A DNA stretch of 64,000 bases, taken from positions 4,847,540 through 4,911,539 of the forward strand of contig NC_135569.1 of the NCBI RefSeq assembly GCF_964340395.1, written 5' to 3'. Shown piece after piece: positions 49,201 through 64,000 of this stretch (position 1 is its first letter; every line of letters starts with the position of its first letter). The notes below the pieces were generated by a model. It was given only the letters and a program-made list of their open reading frames with translations, did no database searches and had not been told where the DNA came from. A program made the position numbers and the translations under genes. This DNA is from Glandiceps talaboti (lineage: Eukaryota; Hemichordata; Enteropneusta; Spengelidae).

Positions 49201-51630
49201 ATGACTGGTTCAAGAACAGGTTTGAAAATCTTCAAACTGAGTTGGTCAGATCCAAGAGAAGCCACGCAGCTCTAGAGAAAGCTACCATGGAAACGCAACA
49301 ACAACTGATGGATGAGAAACTGAAAGCAGAAGAGACTGCACAGAAAGCCAGGGATATGATAAGAGTGAGTGGACTTTGTTTGTAAAATGGTAGACTACAA
49401 TTTAGTGATATTCGTTGACAATGAAAATCACCGAAAACTTTTTTAATAAGATGTGTAGATCCTGAAGTAATGTGTGACTAAATTTAAAGTTGATATCTTC
49501 AAATTAGCTCATCCCAAACCTGGCAAGTAAAGTTGTGATCTACATCAAAGGGGAATTCCATTCCAGGAAATAGATGTATTTTCATATGGAAAGTCATTTC
49601 ATGACTTCACATCACATAAATTTTGTACAATTGGCAAGAAACATTGAATTGAAACTATTTCATCTCACACTGGTTCATTATTTCCTCATGGGATAATAGC
49701 AGTTATGCATGTTTATTAGATGCATATTGAATATTCATGACTATGTGAAGGTAATAAGCACTTAGGAATAATGAATATTCAGTGTTCATCTAATCCATAT
49801 GTATGTCTGCTAAGTCCCATGATGCAATGGTGGATCAAAGTGCTCAAGAACAACAGAGGTGAAATAGCATTTCAATATTTGGTGTTTACTGGCAATAGTG
49901 TAGAATTTATGTAATATGAAATCACGAAAATGACTTTCCAGAACCCAAAGTTTATGAAAATACATATATTTCCTGGAGTGCCATCACCTTTGTTTTTGGC
50001 CTTGCCCAGTAGAAAACCATATCTGTCAAGATGTCAAGTTGTAACTAATATACATTATACATTGTTATTTTTAGGCTAGTAGAAAACAAGCTAAGAAGAT
50101 TGCAGCACAGATGGAGTCAGCTGGTATGGAAGATTACACTCAATACTCTCAACTCAATAAACAGCTACAGTCAGAAAGAGAACATTCTAAGTTTTTGGAG
50201 AAGAAACTAGAAAGATTAATGGTAAGTGAATGAATGAAACATACTGCTGCAGAGTGTGCATGTGAGCTTTAATCATGAGATAGCGGATACATACTATACT
50301 AGAAGTTGTATCGAGTTCAAACTTAAATACTATGACAGAACCCATGACATGTGAGTGCAAGTGTGGCCTACTCAGGGTATTTGCATAAGTGCTTGCAGTG
50401 TTCTCTCTACTTGCACGAGCATAGTGAGTGAAAGTGCAGTAGGAAACACTGCAAGCATGAATATAAATACCCCTGAGTACCCACACTGGAACTCACTTGC
50501 CAAGGGGTCCTGTTATTATTACATGTTTATCTGAAATCTCAAATTTCCGAAAAAAAAAAATCATAAAAATCATACAGTACAATCATGCAATTTCATGTGT
50601 AGCAAATGATCGTCCTCATTTGCTTGTAGGTATGCAATAATGTTTTCGGTATTTCACTGCAGTGAAAATACCACTAGTATAAGCGCATACCAGTGTAACA
50701 TTGTAAGTAATCTCTGGTACATATGTGATACTAAACAAAACTGAAACTGTTGTAGTTCAATTTGGTTGATGATTACACATGTGGATGATAGCAGTGCTTT
50801 TGTGGATATAATCACCTTGTAATCAAGATAGTGTAAATACTGGAAATCTCCAAAAAATTGTCTACTGCCAGATCATGGATCTCCACCTCAATTTGAACAC
50901 AATCAAAACCAATGTCCATTCAATAGCTTATATCAACACGTCACAATATTTTTACTTTGTGTGTGTCTTAGTTAGCTGAAAGCTCAGTTCCACAGAAGCA
51001 CCTATTTTCATGTTTAATATCACATGAGCAAAGTTGTAACTTTTGTTTTCAAAAACCTGGCACACCCTCATGCAACCTCTCATTTGAACATAGCTGCCAA
51101 CTTGAAAACTTGAATCTGGTATATTTTTTTTTTCATTGATTACTTTTCTTATGTATAATTAGATGTTATTCCCCAATATTTTTCTTCGTTTTGCCAAGGA
51201 AAATATGAGTGATCTAAGGGGACTGTCACTACGAGTTGCTAGACAAGTACTGACAACCCTCAGGTCCCGAGCATTTTCCGGCTGAATGAAGAAAAATATT
51301 GGAGAATAACATAATTATACCAGTGCCAGTAGTATCAAAGAAAAATCGGGGAAAGTAATGACAATTTTAAACATTTTGATTAATTTTTCGAACACAGCAG
51401 AACAAGTGATGTAGACATGTGTTGTTGTGACATAGATGTGCATTGTTGTTATGTAGAACGACCAGAGTATATATTCCATATTTTTTGTTCGATTTGGCTC
51501 GTGCATGGTATAATCATTATCTTGTATACTTTTATTTTAGAATTCTAGTGGTCGGTATATAGAAGACTTAGCAACTGAGCTTGAGTACTATAGAAGTCTG
51601 TCACCAATAGATTCTCAACATTATCAATGA
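34388..51630 (+). CDS. CCDC150: Long coiled-coil protein, probably CCDC150 ortholog
   Basis: 23 coding exons: 34388-34918, 35690-35758, 36267-36383, 36875-37004, 37742-37785, 38158-38250, 38562-38669, 39321-39424, 40015-40192, 40577-40738, 41629-41820, 42334-42396, 42787-42915, 44030-44199, 44847-44940, 45392-45561, 46045-46171, 46609-46803, 47365-47531, 48274-48424, 49176-49364, 50075-50221, 51541-51630. The CDS is 3420 nt, 1139 aa, in frame throughout. The protein is almost entirely Glu/Lys/Gln-rich heptad coiled coil, with a short non-coiled N-terminus (VLHDRLNTAEQDTVNLIRQL begins the first helix) and a short tail ending SPIDSQHYQ. Length and N-terminal pattern resemble CCDC150 (about 1100 aa in vertebrates), a poorly characterised protein. 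Coiled coils mislead by composition, so the symbol is tentative while the gene model is strong. Other long centrosomal coiled-coil families are alternatives. Confidence 0.72.
35058..35080. repeat. Poly(C) run
   Basis: About 22 consecutive C in a CCDC150-like intron. Shorter C or G runs occur at 4358, 40411, 56350 and 61548. Confidence 0.9.
36610..36805. repeat. (GTAT)n and (GT)n microsatellites
   Basis: Tetranucleotide then dinucleotide runs in a CCDC150-like intron. Confidence 0.92.
37138..37577. repeat. (ATC)n trinucleotide array, about 440 bp
   Basis: CAT/ATC repeats with CCT, CAC and CGT interruptions. Intronic, 130 bp after an exon and 160 bp before the next. Confidence 0.95.
37925..38150. 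repeat. Dispersed repeat F, copy 2
   Basis: CATAGAACGACCAGAGTATA and TTCCATATTTTTTGTTC match copy 3 almost exactly. The copy runs to within about 10 bp of the acceptor at 38156-38157. Confidence 0.6.
38265..38395. repeat. Tandem duplication, about 63 bp x 2
   Basis: ACCCATAACACCAAAAGTAA through CACAATCATTTATAGCATCC is duplicated with few changes. Confidence 0.75.
38688..38850. repeat. (GT)n microsatellite
   Basis: About 120 bp of nearly pure GT, starting 19 bp after an exon donor in the CCDC150-like gene. Confidence 0.95.
39035..39282 (+). pseudogene. Degenerate duplicates of exon 39321-39424
   Basis: The true exon starts GCAGAGAAGAAGGCTTCTGC. Intronic copies occur at 39219-39282 (gcagagaaaaaggcttct, then ctgctgttcacatag and agaagaaatg) and, more weakly, at 39035-39083 (aaaaagcttccactgttcat, agaagaaatgttgaaat). 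Small insertions break the frame and no donor follows, so these look like relics of local exon duplication. Confidence 0.5.
39937..39970 (+). pseudogene. Ghost duplicate of the start of exon 40015-40192
   Basis: A second copy of the acceptor and first 33-34 nt of the downstream exon sits 78 bp upstream: ctgtag then CCAAGAATTGAAAACTGAAT, versus ctctag then CCAAGAAATGCAAACTGAGT. The homology continues past the copy, but ATG in the true exon is GTG here, creating a gt donor at 39971. Including this 34-nt piece together with the true exon would shift the frame, so it is either dead or a decoy. Confidence 0.7.
41145..41545. repeat. Degenerate CATCCCATATTTGGGCAA repeats
   Basis: Units of roughly 35-40 bp alternating CATCCCATATTTGGGCAACT and ACATACCATATTAGGACAAC. 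More units lie at 41850-41905, beyond the exon 41629-41820. Confidence 0.7.
42055..42250. repeat. 20-21 bp minisatellite
   Basis: TAACAGTTTTGAATCATGTA repeated about nine times in the intron before exon 42334-42396. Confidence 0.88.
43064..43280. repeat. (CA)n with ATAC variants
   Basis: Intronic in the CCDC150-like gene. Confidence 0.95.
43854..44021. repeat. Perfect 84-bp tandem duplication
   Basis: ACTCAGACCCAGCAAAGATA through CTTTGGTCTTTCATC occurs at 43854-43937 and again at 43938-44021, apparently without a mismatch. The second copy ends 8 bp before the exon at 44030 and supplies its polypyrimidine tract. Confidence 0.9.
44516..44812. mobile_element. Foldback element just upstream of a CCDC150-like exon
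   Basis: The left arm contains TTTTTATGAGTGAGACAACA and TCATCCCCACTGAGTGACAC; the right arm carries their inverted copies and ends GTCTCACTCATAAGAAAACA. About 297 bp, ending 34 bp before the exon at 44847. Confidence 0.65.
47044..47196. mobile_element. Short MITE with perfect AGTGTGCCCTCTAA ends
   Basis: AGTGTGCCCTCTAA at 47044-47057 and its inverse at 47183-47196. 153 bp, intronic. A related, split copy lies at 57587-57662 and 58311-58372. Confidence 0.65.
48440..48590. repeat. Tandem duplication, about 75 bp x 2
   Basis: CATTCATTATCCAATCACTT, GACATAGTGAAGTTT and AGAGGGCGCTGTTTTATATC repeat once directly after the donor at 48425. Confidence 0.7.
48825..48925. repeat. Short tandem repeat, about 36 bp x 3
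   Basis: CATGAATATTCATTGCTCAA followed by CCATTGCATAG, three imperfect units. Confidence 0.75.
48920..49095. mobile_element. Half copy of the CCAGGAAATA MITE, inverted
   Basis: GCTGACTCCCATGAGGCAAA, AAATCATGAAATGACTCTCC and TATTTCCTGGAATAGTATTC are the reverse-complement order of the 7388 and 34051 copies. Confidence 0.55.
49550..49992. mobile_element. MITE with CCAGGAAATA-type ends, most complete copy
   Basis: The left end CCATTCCAGGAAATAGATGT is mirrored by a right end ...ATATATTTCCTGGAGTG. Next to the ends are TCATTTCATGA blocks and an ACTCCCATGA/TGATGCAATGG core. Partial or rearranged copies lie at 7388-7575, 24196-24798, 34051-34240 and 48920-49095. Confidence 0.6.
50333..50515. mobile_element. 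Foldback element, about 183 bp
   Basis: The left arm (TGACAGAACCC, GAGTGCAAGTGTGG, TACTCAGGGTATTT, GCTTGCAGTGTT) is mirrored by the right arm ending GGGGTCCTGTTA. Intronic in the CCDC150-like gene. Confidence 0.55.
51226..51514. repeat. Dispersed repeat F, copy 3
   Basis: GTAGAACGACCAGAGTATAT and TTCCATATTTTTTGTTCGAT as in copy 2; the upstream half matches copy 1. Ends about 25 bp before the acceptor of the last CCDC150-like exon. Confidence 0.6.
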
Positions 51631-51925
51631 AGACAATGCCAGATTCTCAACATTATCAATGAAGACAATGCCAGATTCTCAACATTATCAATGAAGACAA
51701 TGCCAGATTCTCAACAGTATCAATGAAGACAATGCCAGATTCTCAACATTATCAATGAAGACAATGCCAGATTCTCAACATTATCAATGAAGACAATGCC
51801 AGATTCTCAACATTATCAATGAAGACAACACCCAGATTCTCAACAGTATCATTGAAGGCAAAGTTAGATTCTCAACAATATCATTGAAGCCAAAGTTAGA
51901 TTCTCAATAATATCATTGAAGAAAA
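51607..51925 (+). repeat. 32-33 bp minisatellite starting inside the CCDC150-like CDS
   Basis: The unit contains GATTCTCAACATTATCAATG then AAGACAATGCCA, about nine copies decaying toward the 3' end. The first unit is read as DSQHYQ-stop, the last codons of the gene. Confidence 0.9.
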
Positions 51926-52184
51926 ACCCGTCCTTTTCATCTGTACAGTTTTATATTCTTTGTAGAAGTAGATTGATAAGTCATGCTACAAGTTTTGTTT
52001 GTTTGTTTGTTTGATTGATGTGGAACAATGTCATTGATGAGTGCTTTTGGAAACATTAGCATAATAGTATCACTGACATGTAGATGTTATTAAAAACTTT
52101 GTCTAATGTATAGTTGGTGATACATGTATTTTAAAAAGCTGTTGCACATTTGTTTCCACGTAAAGACTATAGCTATGTAACTAT

Positions 52185-52650
52185 TATAAATGAGGGTAAT
52201 ATATCATAAGGAGGGTAACATACATAGTGAAAACCATCTGCAGTGCATGGTGGGTAATATTATAAAGAGGGTAACATACTTGTTGAAACCCCTCTCCAGT
52301 GCATGATGGGTAATGTTATAAAGAGGATATACTTGCTGAAAACCCTCTCCAGTGCATGATGGGTAATGTTATTAAGAGGGTAACATACTTGTTGAAAACC
52401 CTGCCAGTGCATGATGGGTAATGTTATAAAGAGGGTAACATACTTGCTTAAAACCCTTTCCAGTGCATGATAGGTAATGTTATAAAGAGGGTAACATACT
52501 TGTTGAAAATCCCTCCAGTGCATGATAGGTGATGTTTTATAAAGAGGGTAACATACATGCTGTAAACCCTCTCCAGTGCATGATGGGTAATGTTATAAAG
52601 AGGGTAACATACTTGTTGAATACCCTCTCCAGTGCATGATGGGTGATATC
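52185..52650. repeat. About 58-bp minisatellite x 8
   Basis: The unit contains AAAGAGGGTAACATACTTGT and CCAGTGCATGATGGGTAATG. Confidence 0.9.
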
Positions 52651-53175
52651 GTGCTTCTACTAGACCAATGATCTTGCCATTTTGGCAAGTAGGAAATCAT
52701 TAAATGATTGCAGCTAAACATGATTTTTCAAAAATAATTATATGCGGCTTCTGCCCTGACATTTCTTTCCAAACAACTGCAAAGCATTTTAGGTTTGCAG
52801 TGATTTTATTTCGTTTGAATATTCACAATCTCACCAACATGAAAGATAATTTTGATGACATTAGATTGAAATGTACTTATGTATAATAGAATATATTTTT
52901 TCATATTTCTTGTAACTTTCAGATTTTTTGTACCTTCCATTGACAAAAAAAAGCATGACAGATTTCAAATTGAACCATAATTATTTACAAATTGTGTAAT
53001 TTACTGAAAAGTTAGTGAATCGAAATGATGAAATCGATATTTATTTTAGATGATTTAAACACATCAAATGTGAACTTAACATTTCTTGAAAATTGAACAA
53101 AATTATATATTTTAATTAATGAATAAATTAACTTAAATCAATTATTAATGTTTGATGTGAATTTATATCTATTTA

Positions 53176-53475
53176 TATGAGCGAGGCTCATTTTATCTTT
53201 TGTTGCATTTCTTTATGCTTAGGGGACCCAGAGAAGTTATTTTCACCGATTCTGCATTCCGCAATCTCTCTAGAATAGAGATATACAATTTGGTAAATCT
53301 GGCCAAGACGCGGCCTGCTGTAGACTGGAGTTTATAGTCTTGTATCTTGGATCTGCAGTTAGGGAGTTGCTGAATAAAGTTCCCAGGTAATGAGTACAGC
53401 GGGCTACCGACCTTTGGTCACCTTTACAGTGAGCAGAATAGCCAATGGGGTCTAGAAGCTAGACTACCGTACGTA
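53176..53475. repeat. Dispersed repeat joining the two families seen around SEC62 exon 1
   Basis: 53176-53290 matches 16398-16510 and 53325-53475 matches 17580-17775. Here the two parts are contiguous; near SEC62 they are about 1.07 kb apart. Confidence 0.6.
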
Positions 53476-53514
53476 ATGAGTACCTCACCTCTGTCTGGGT
53501 GAAGCTGGCGCCCT

Positions 53515-53765
53515 CAGTGCCAGCCTTTGGTCACTTTTAGAGTAAGCTGGAGGGTCTATCAGTCTTTGGTCACTTTTAGAGTAAGCTGGAGGGTCTATTA
53601 GCCTTTGGTCACTTTTAGAGTAAGCTGGGGGGGGGGTCTATCAGCCTTTGGTCACTTTTAGAGTAAGCTGGAGGGTCTATCAGCCTTTGGTCACTTTTAG
53701 AGTAAGCTAGAGGGTCTATCAGCCTTTGGTCACTTTTAGAGTAAGCTAGAGGGTCTATCAGCTAG
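53515..53765. repeat. About 38-bp minisatellite x 6
   Basis: The unit contains TTTGGTCACTTTTAGAGTAA and GCTGGAGGGTCTATCAGCC. It apparently grew from the end of the dispersed repeat at 53325-53475, which contains CCTTTGGTCACCTTTACAGT. Confidence 0.88.
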
Positions 53766-54843
53766 ACTAACGACATTCTTGGAAACAAAGTTTAGAGCTT
53801 TTAATCCTTTCCCAATAAATTCTGAGCTCTTGTTCCGAGAAGTGTTCGGCTTTCAACTATTTATTTCCTGAAATTCCTGTGTATGACAGGCCTACTCTAG
53901 TGTATCCAAGCCTAATTTGCCACTTTTCATAAAAATCTATTTTAGAGAGTTCTCGCATTGCAGGGCTTGGTGTAAATTACTTTTGTACGTACCCCTATTA
54001 AGCATCAACGAAATGCAGTTAATAGTCTGAGCTTTGATCAATTAGTATAGAGCCCTACTGTGTGAGACTATGACTTTGAGAAATACTAGTAATACAATTT
54101 ATACAGGTAGTGTTAGTCTAGCAGCTAGACCCTTGGGCAATTCAGTTAACTTTAAAAGCAACCATAGGTGCTGTCGAGGGCTCCCTGCCCAGACCAGTGG
54201 TACTGTCATCCTTAGCTTTTGATCAGCAACCTTCTTGAGTGGAGATCCAAGGTCTTGTTACTAGACTAAGACCAAGACAAGACTACGACAGTGTCTGGAA
54301 TGACAGAGATCAGGCCTGATAAGAATACCAATTCTCAGTCTGATAAATATACATTGTCATTATCAGTGACGAACAAAAACACAAAATTTCATTCAAAAGT
54401 TAAATATGTTTATTGGCCTCTTCAATGATGTGAACCACTTAAAACAAAATTACAGACTCCCTAGTTTGGGTCTCATTGGCATCCTATAGTAATATCATAT
54501 ATGAATAGCTGTAAAAATGACATACTACAGTCTAGGTTTCGGATTACTAAGAAACACACAAAAATGTTGTTGATCAGTGTGGTAGATTACACAAGTGGGT
54601 GATGCGCTGTCTTCAATGTGTAGATATAACTGCTCTGTCATCAAGATAATGCGTGAAAAACTAACTATCAGAAATGCTATCATACTGAGTTTGTGAGAGT
54701 ATTATTAGCGCTTGCGCGTTCCTGCAATAACGGGAATCGGTAATGTAAGGGTGAAAGGGTTAAATCAACTTCCGTTGCTGAGAGTATAATTCAACCAACT
54801 TCTGTTATTGTATATCAACATATCAAAACAATAGTTTTAGTTT

Positions 54844-55026
54844 ATGTTGAAAGTCAAAACCTCACTTGCGTCTGTCGTATTTTCTTTGGTAAAATTTTTC
54901 AGTACTACATCTCAAAAATATAACATGAAATTCAATTTGGGTCATGAAGATAACAATTGGCGTTCACCGATCATGGAAATGCTACCTGGTGTATACAATG
55001 AACCCGGACCCGTAACATTCACATAG
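54844..55026 (+). CDS. Candidate small ORF, possible mitochondrial microprotein (speculative)
   Basis: A 60-codon ORF starting MLKVKTSLASVVFSLVKFF, with basic and hydrophobic but no acidic residues in its first 35 residues. STTSQ and then a polar C-terminal part rich in Asn, Pro and Glu follow (HEDNNWRSPIMEMLPGVYNE). This resembles a mitochondrial presequence plus a short mature chain. I do not recognise a family. It lies between the convergent ends of the CCDC150-like and MRPL51 genes in sequence that otherwise has no coding character. It could be chance; no promoter or poly(A) signal was identified. Confidence 0.2.
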   Translation: MLKVKTSLASVVFSLVKFFSTTSQKYNMKFNLGHEDNNWRSPIMEMLPGVYNEPGPVTFT

Positions 55027-55232
55027 GAAAGGTACGATAGGCTTCAAAATTACAGTTGTTTAATTCTGAGAAAAAAATCATACAAAAACCACAACTGTCG
55101 TGCACTAATCAATTCACATCAATTGTTAGCAGTGTGAACATAAACCACATTTGCCCGACCTTTGACCCAAAAGCATGATCATGTGACCCAAAAAGTCAAA
55201 ATGGAGCAACATCCTCGGACACTTAGGATATA

Positions 55233-55238
55233 TTTATT
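55233..55238 (-). terminator. MRPL51: Poly(A) signal of MRPL51
   Basis: AATAAA on the minus strand, about 30 nt past the MRPL51 stop codon; its position implies a very short 3' UTR. Confidence 0.6.
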
Positions 55239-55268
55239 TCTATAGATAACGCAATATTTAGTCACCTC

Positions 55269-56718
55269 TCAAAAGTCATACGGCTTTCGCTCAGTTCTCT
55301 TGAGTCTCTTAATACCAGAATTTTTGTTCATTTTCCTAAATAAGTAATTTATGCGTTTGCACAGATCCTTTGCAGCTATCGGCCCAAGTGAAGGTCCATC
55401 AAATTTTCTCTTTCGTATAAGTCTTTCATATTCATTTCCTTTCCATCCTCTTAGCCAATACGGTCCAACTTTCACATTTTTCTTGAGTTTATACGATCCG
55501 TCACCCAGGATGTCTTTAAAGTCGTTCTCACCAAACAAGGCATGTTCTTCATCCCACCTATCTATTTCTGGTTTGGGTTGTGATGGTGGTACGAACTTGG
55601 AGGACATAAAGACTGATCCTGAAAGAGAGATAATAACAAATACATAATGTATGGTATTAAGGATACAACACAGACAGGTACCAGTTCCTTCAAATGTTTT
55701 GAGTTTATTATTGCGTTTAGTGTAAGAAAAATGGTGTTGTCAACTTTGTTATTTTTCCCAATAAGTTAAAAGTCAGGCCTTACATGTTCACCTGACTGTT
55801 TTGCAATTACTCACTCAGGGTTTCATTTCACACAATAGACCAGAGTTGTGTTTTTTTTTGGTTTAAAAAAACTTCATTCAAATAATGTATGCAAAAAGGC
55901 CCTGAGACTTGACCAAGTCTAAATGTAATACTAATATTACCAGTATTCCAACTTGTTTGATAGTTAGATTATGCTGTAAACTGTATCATTATGAAGATGG
56001 AAGTTATATCCTAAGGGGCAATGGTTTGTGTGCACATGGTATTACCATGCTTCCATTGTTATACTTCCAGACTATCTCTATGGTGTAATAACTCCTCCTG
56101 ACAAATGAACGACGTGATGTACAGTATACGATACGGTATAACTGCAATAATTGTAGCGTCTTGTTGCGGTTTTGAGTTTTTTTTCGTCTGTTTTGGTGAC
56201 TTTTTAAGTTTCAGTGTTTAACCCGCACCTAAGGTTAAACACTAAAACTTAAAAAGTCACCAAAACAGACGAAAAAACCCTCAAAACCGCAACAAGACGC
56301 TACAATTATTGCAGCTAGATACGGTATAGCATCAATTTGTGGAAAGAACCCCCCACCCCCCCCCCCACCCCCCATCCCATCAAATTCCAAACTAGCCGCC
56401 CTTATCTTCCAATAATCTTTAGCGAGGTGGGAGTAAAAGAAGTCTTGCCTTTAATTGCGTATGGAAAGGGCAGGTGCCATTCTTTCCGGGGGATGGGGGT
56501 GGGTGAAAAGTAATATCGAAAAGAGGGAGATTGAGAAAGACAAGTGTGCACATCCAATCGCTTGTGACATACTCACCAAACGAGAACGTTCTTGTAATGC
56601 CATAGTTCAATGGTATGAACGATTGTGTAGTTCTAAATAAAGTACGACATAAACTTGTCAGTGCCATACTCATCAATAATGCTATGACCACTAAAATCGA
56701 AAAATATTCAGGTTGCAA
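55269..56718 (-). CDS. MRPL51: Mitochondrial ribosomal protein L51 (mL51)
   Basis: Two coding exons on the minus strand: 56718-56577 and 55618-55269, with a gtgag donor at 56576 and a cag acceptor at 55620-55619. The product is about 163 aa from the first Met. Starts at 56673 or 56667 (MSMALTSLCRTLFRTTQSF) give a better mitochondrial presequence and a length nearer the family's roughly 130 aa. Diagnostic residues: DRWDEEHALFGENDF, GPYWLRGWKGNE, RLIRKRKFDG, KRINYLFRKMNK. It is a structural subunit of the mitochondrial large ribosomal subunit. Vertebrate L51 ends shortly after the RYLYKHFN-like segment; here about 15 basic residues are added (KRLKRTERKPYDF). It is head-to-head with WRAP73. Confidence 0.94.
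56141..56317. mobile_element. Long near-perfect hairpin element with 11-bp flanking direct repeats
   Basis: Arms of about 80 bp (56142-56222 and 56234-56314) are almost perfectly complementary around a short loop, CGCACCTAAGG. GATACGGTATA occurs exactly at 56130-56140 and 56318-56328. Long terminal inverted repeats with a 9-11 bp target duplication fit a nonautonomous Mutator-like element. It lies in the MRPL51 intron. Confidence 0.75.
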
Positions 56719-56898
56719 GACAGGGTAGGATTTGTCAGTACATGCACATGGAAGCGGCCATTTTGTTATCCCAGCATGCCATGCACAGCAGCGGTAGGTT
56801 TGAACATGGTATCACTTCCGGTTGGAGTCTGACGGAGCTAGCGGAGAAAATATTTACAAAAACTCTTGTTATTTGAAAATCTAGACAGCACTTCGAAG
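56719..56898. promoter_or_regulatory. Bidirectional promoter MRPL51 / WRAP73
   Basis: The two start codons are 180 bp apart at most. The interval has a YY1-like GCGGCCATTTT (56754-56764), a Staf/ZNF143-like TCCCAGCATGCC (56769-56780), and a perfect ETS/GABP site CACTTCCGGTT (56813-56823). There is no TATA box. This motif set is typical of divergent housekeeping promoters in animals. Confidence 0.65.

Positions 56899-64000
<7,102 letters not shown>

Larger units (their letters stand above)
51631..55268. other. Intergenic region between convergent genes
   Basis: Tail-to-tail spacer of 3.6 kb between the CCDC150-like stop and the MRPL51 stop. It contains three minisatellites (51607-51925, 52185-52650, 53515-53765) and a dispersed repeat copy (53176-53475) related to 16398-16510 and 17580-17775. 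An AATAAA occurs at 53122-53127, which could end the CCDC150-like transcript. The small ORF at 54844-55026 is listed separately. Confidence 0.7.

Overview
This is a 64 kb piece of an AT-rich metazoan nuclear genome. It carries five multi-exon genes with canonical GT-AG introns, and it is dense in microsatellites, minisatellites and short inverted-repeat (MITE-like) elements. The gene set (hillarin/KY-like, SEC62, CCDC150-like, MRPL51, WRAP73) is animal. The intron size, repeat style and lack of any vertebrate-specific repeat I recognise suggest a marine invertebrate, perhaps a non-vertebrate deuterostome or a lophotrochozoan. The species cannot be fixed from the sequence alone. I see no prokaryotic operon, CRISPR array, viral gene, rRNA or intact tRNA.

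Layout. 1-15005 (minus strand): a large hillarin/kyphoscoliosis-peptidase-like gene, open at the left edge, 15 coding exons in the window. It encodes an N-terminal possibly myristoylated region, a tentative filamin-like region, seven coiled-coil modules laid out almost one per exon, and a transglutaminase-like/KY domain that seems to lack the catalytic Cys. 15006-16610: divergent 5' flanks with compound tetranucleotide repeats. 16611-25374 (plus): complete SEC62 (8 exons, 402 aa) with a C-terminal LIR-like motif. 25375-31000: intergenic, rich in MITEs. About 31000-51630 (plus): a coiled-coil gene, probably CCDC150 (one noncoding and 23 coding exons, 1139 aa). 51631-55268: intergenic minisatellites and one candidate small ORF. 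55269-56718 (minus): MRPL51 (2 exons). 56899 to the right edge (plus): WRAP73, first nine coding exons, sharing a short bidirectional promoter with MRPL51.

The genes do not form a pathway. SEC62 acts in ER protein translocation and ER-phagy, MRPL51 in mitochondrial translation, and WRAP73 at centrosomes and spindle poles. CCDC150 is a poorly characterised coiled-coil protein, and hillarin/KY proteins are cytoskeletal. All exon boundaries below were derived by hand from splice sites and reading-frame continuity, and the phases agree across every junction.

The most notable non-genic content is mobile-element structure: a CACTA-ended MITE sitting inside a degenerate duplicate of a WRAP73 exon; a near-perfect long hairpin with 11-bp flanking direct repeats; several TTAA-flanked and one TA-flanked MITE family; two tRNA-derived SINE copies; duplicated ghost exons in the CCDC150-like gene; and a minisatellite whose first unit supplies that gene's stop codon.
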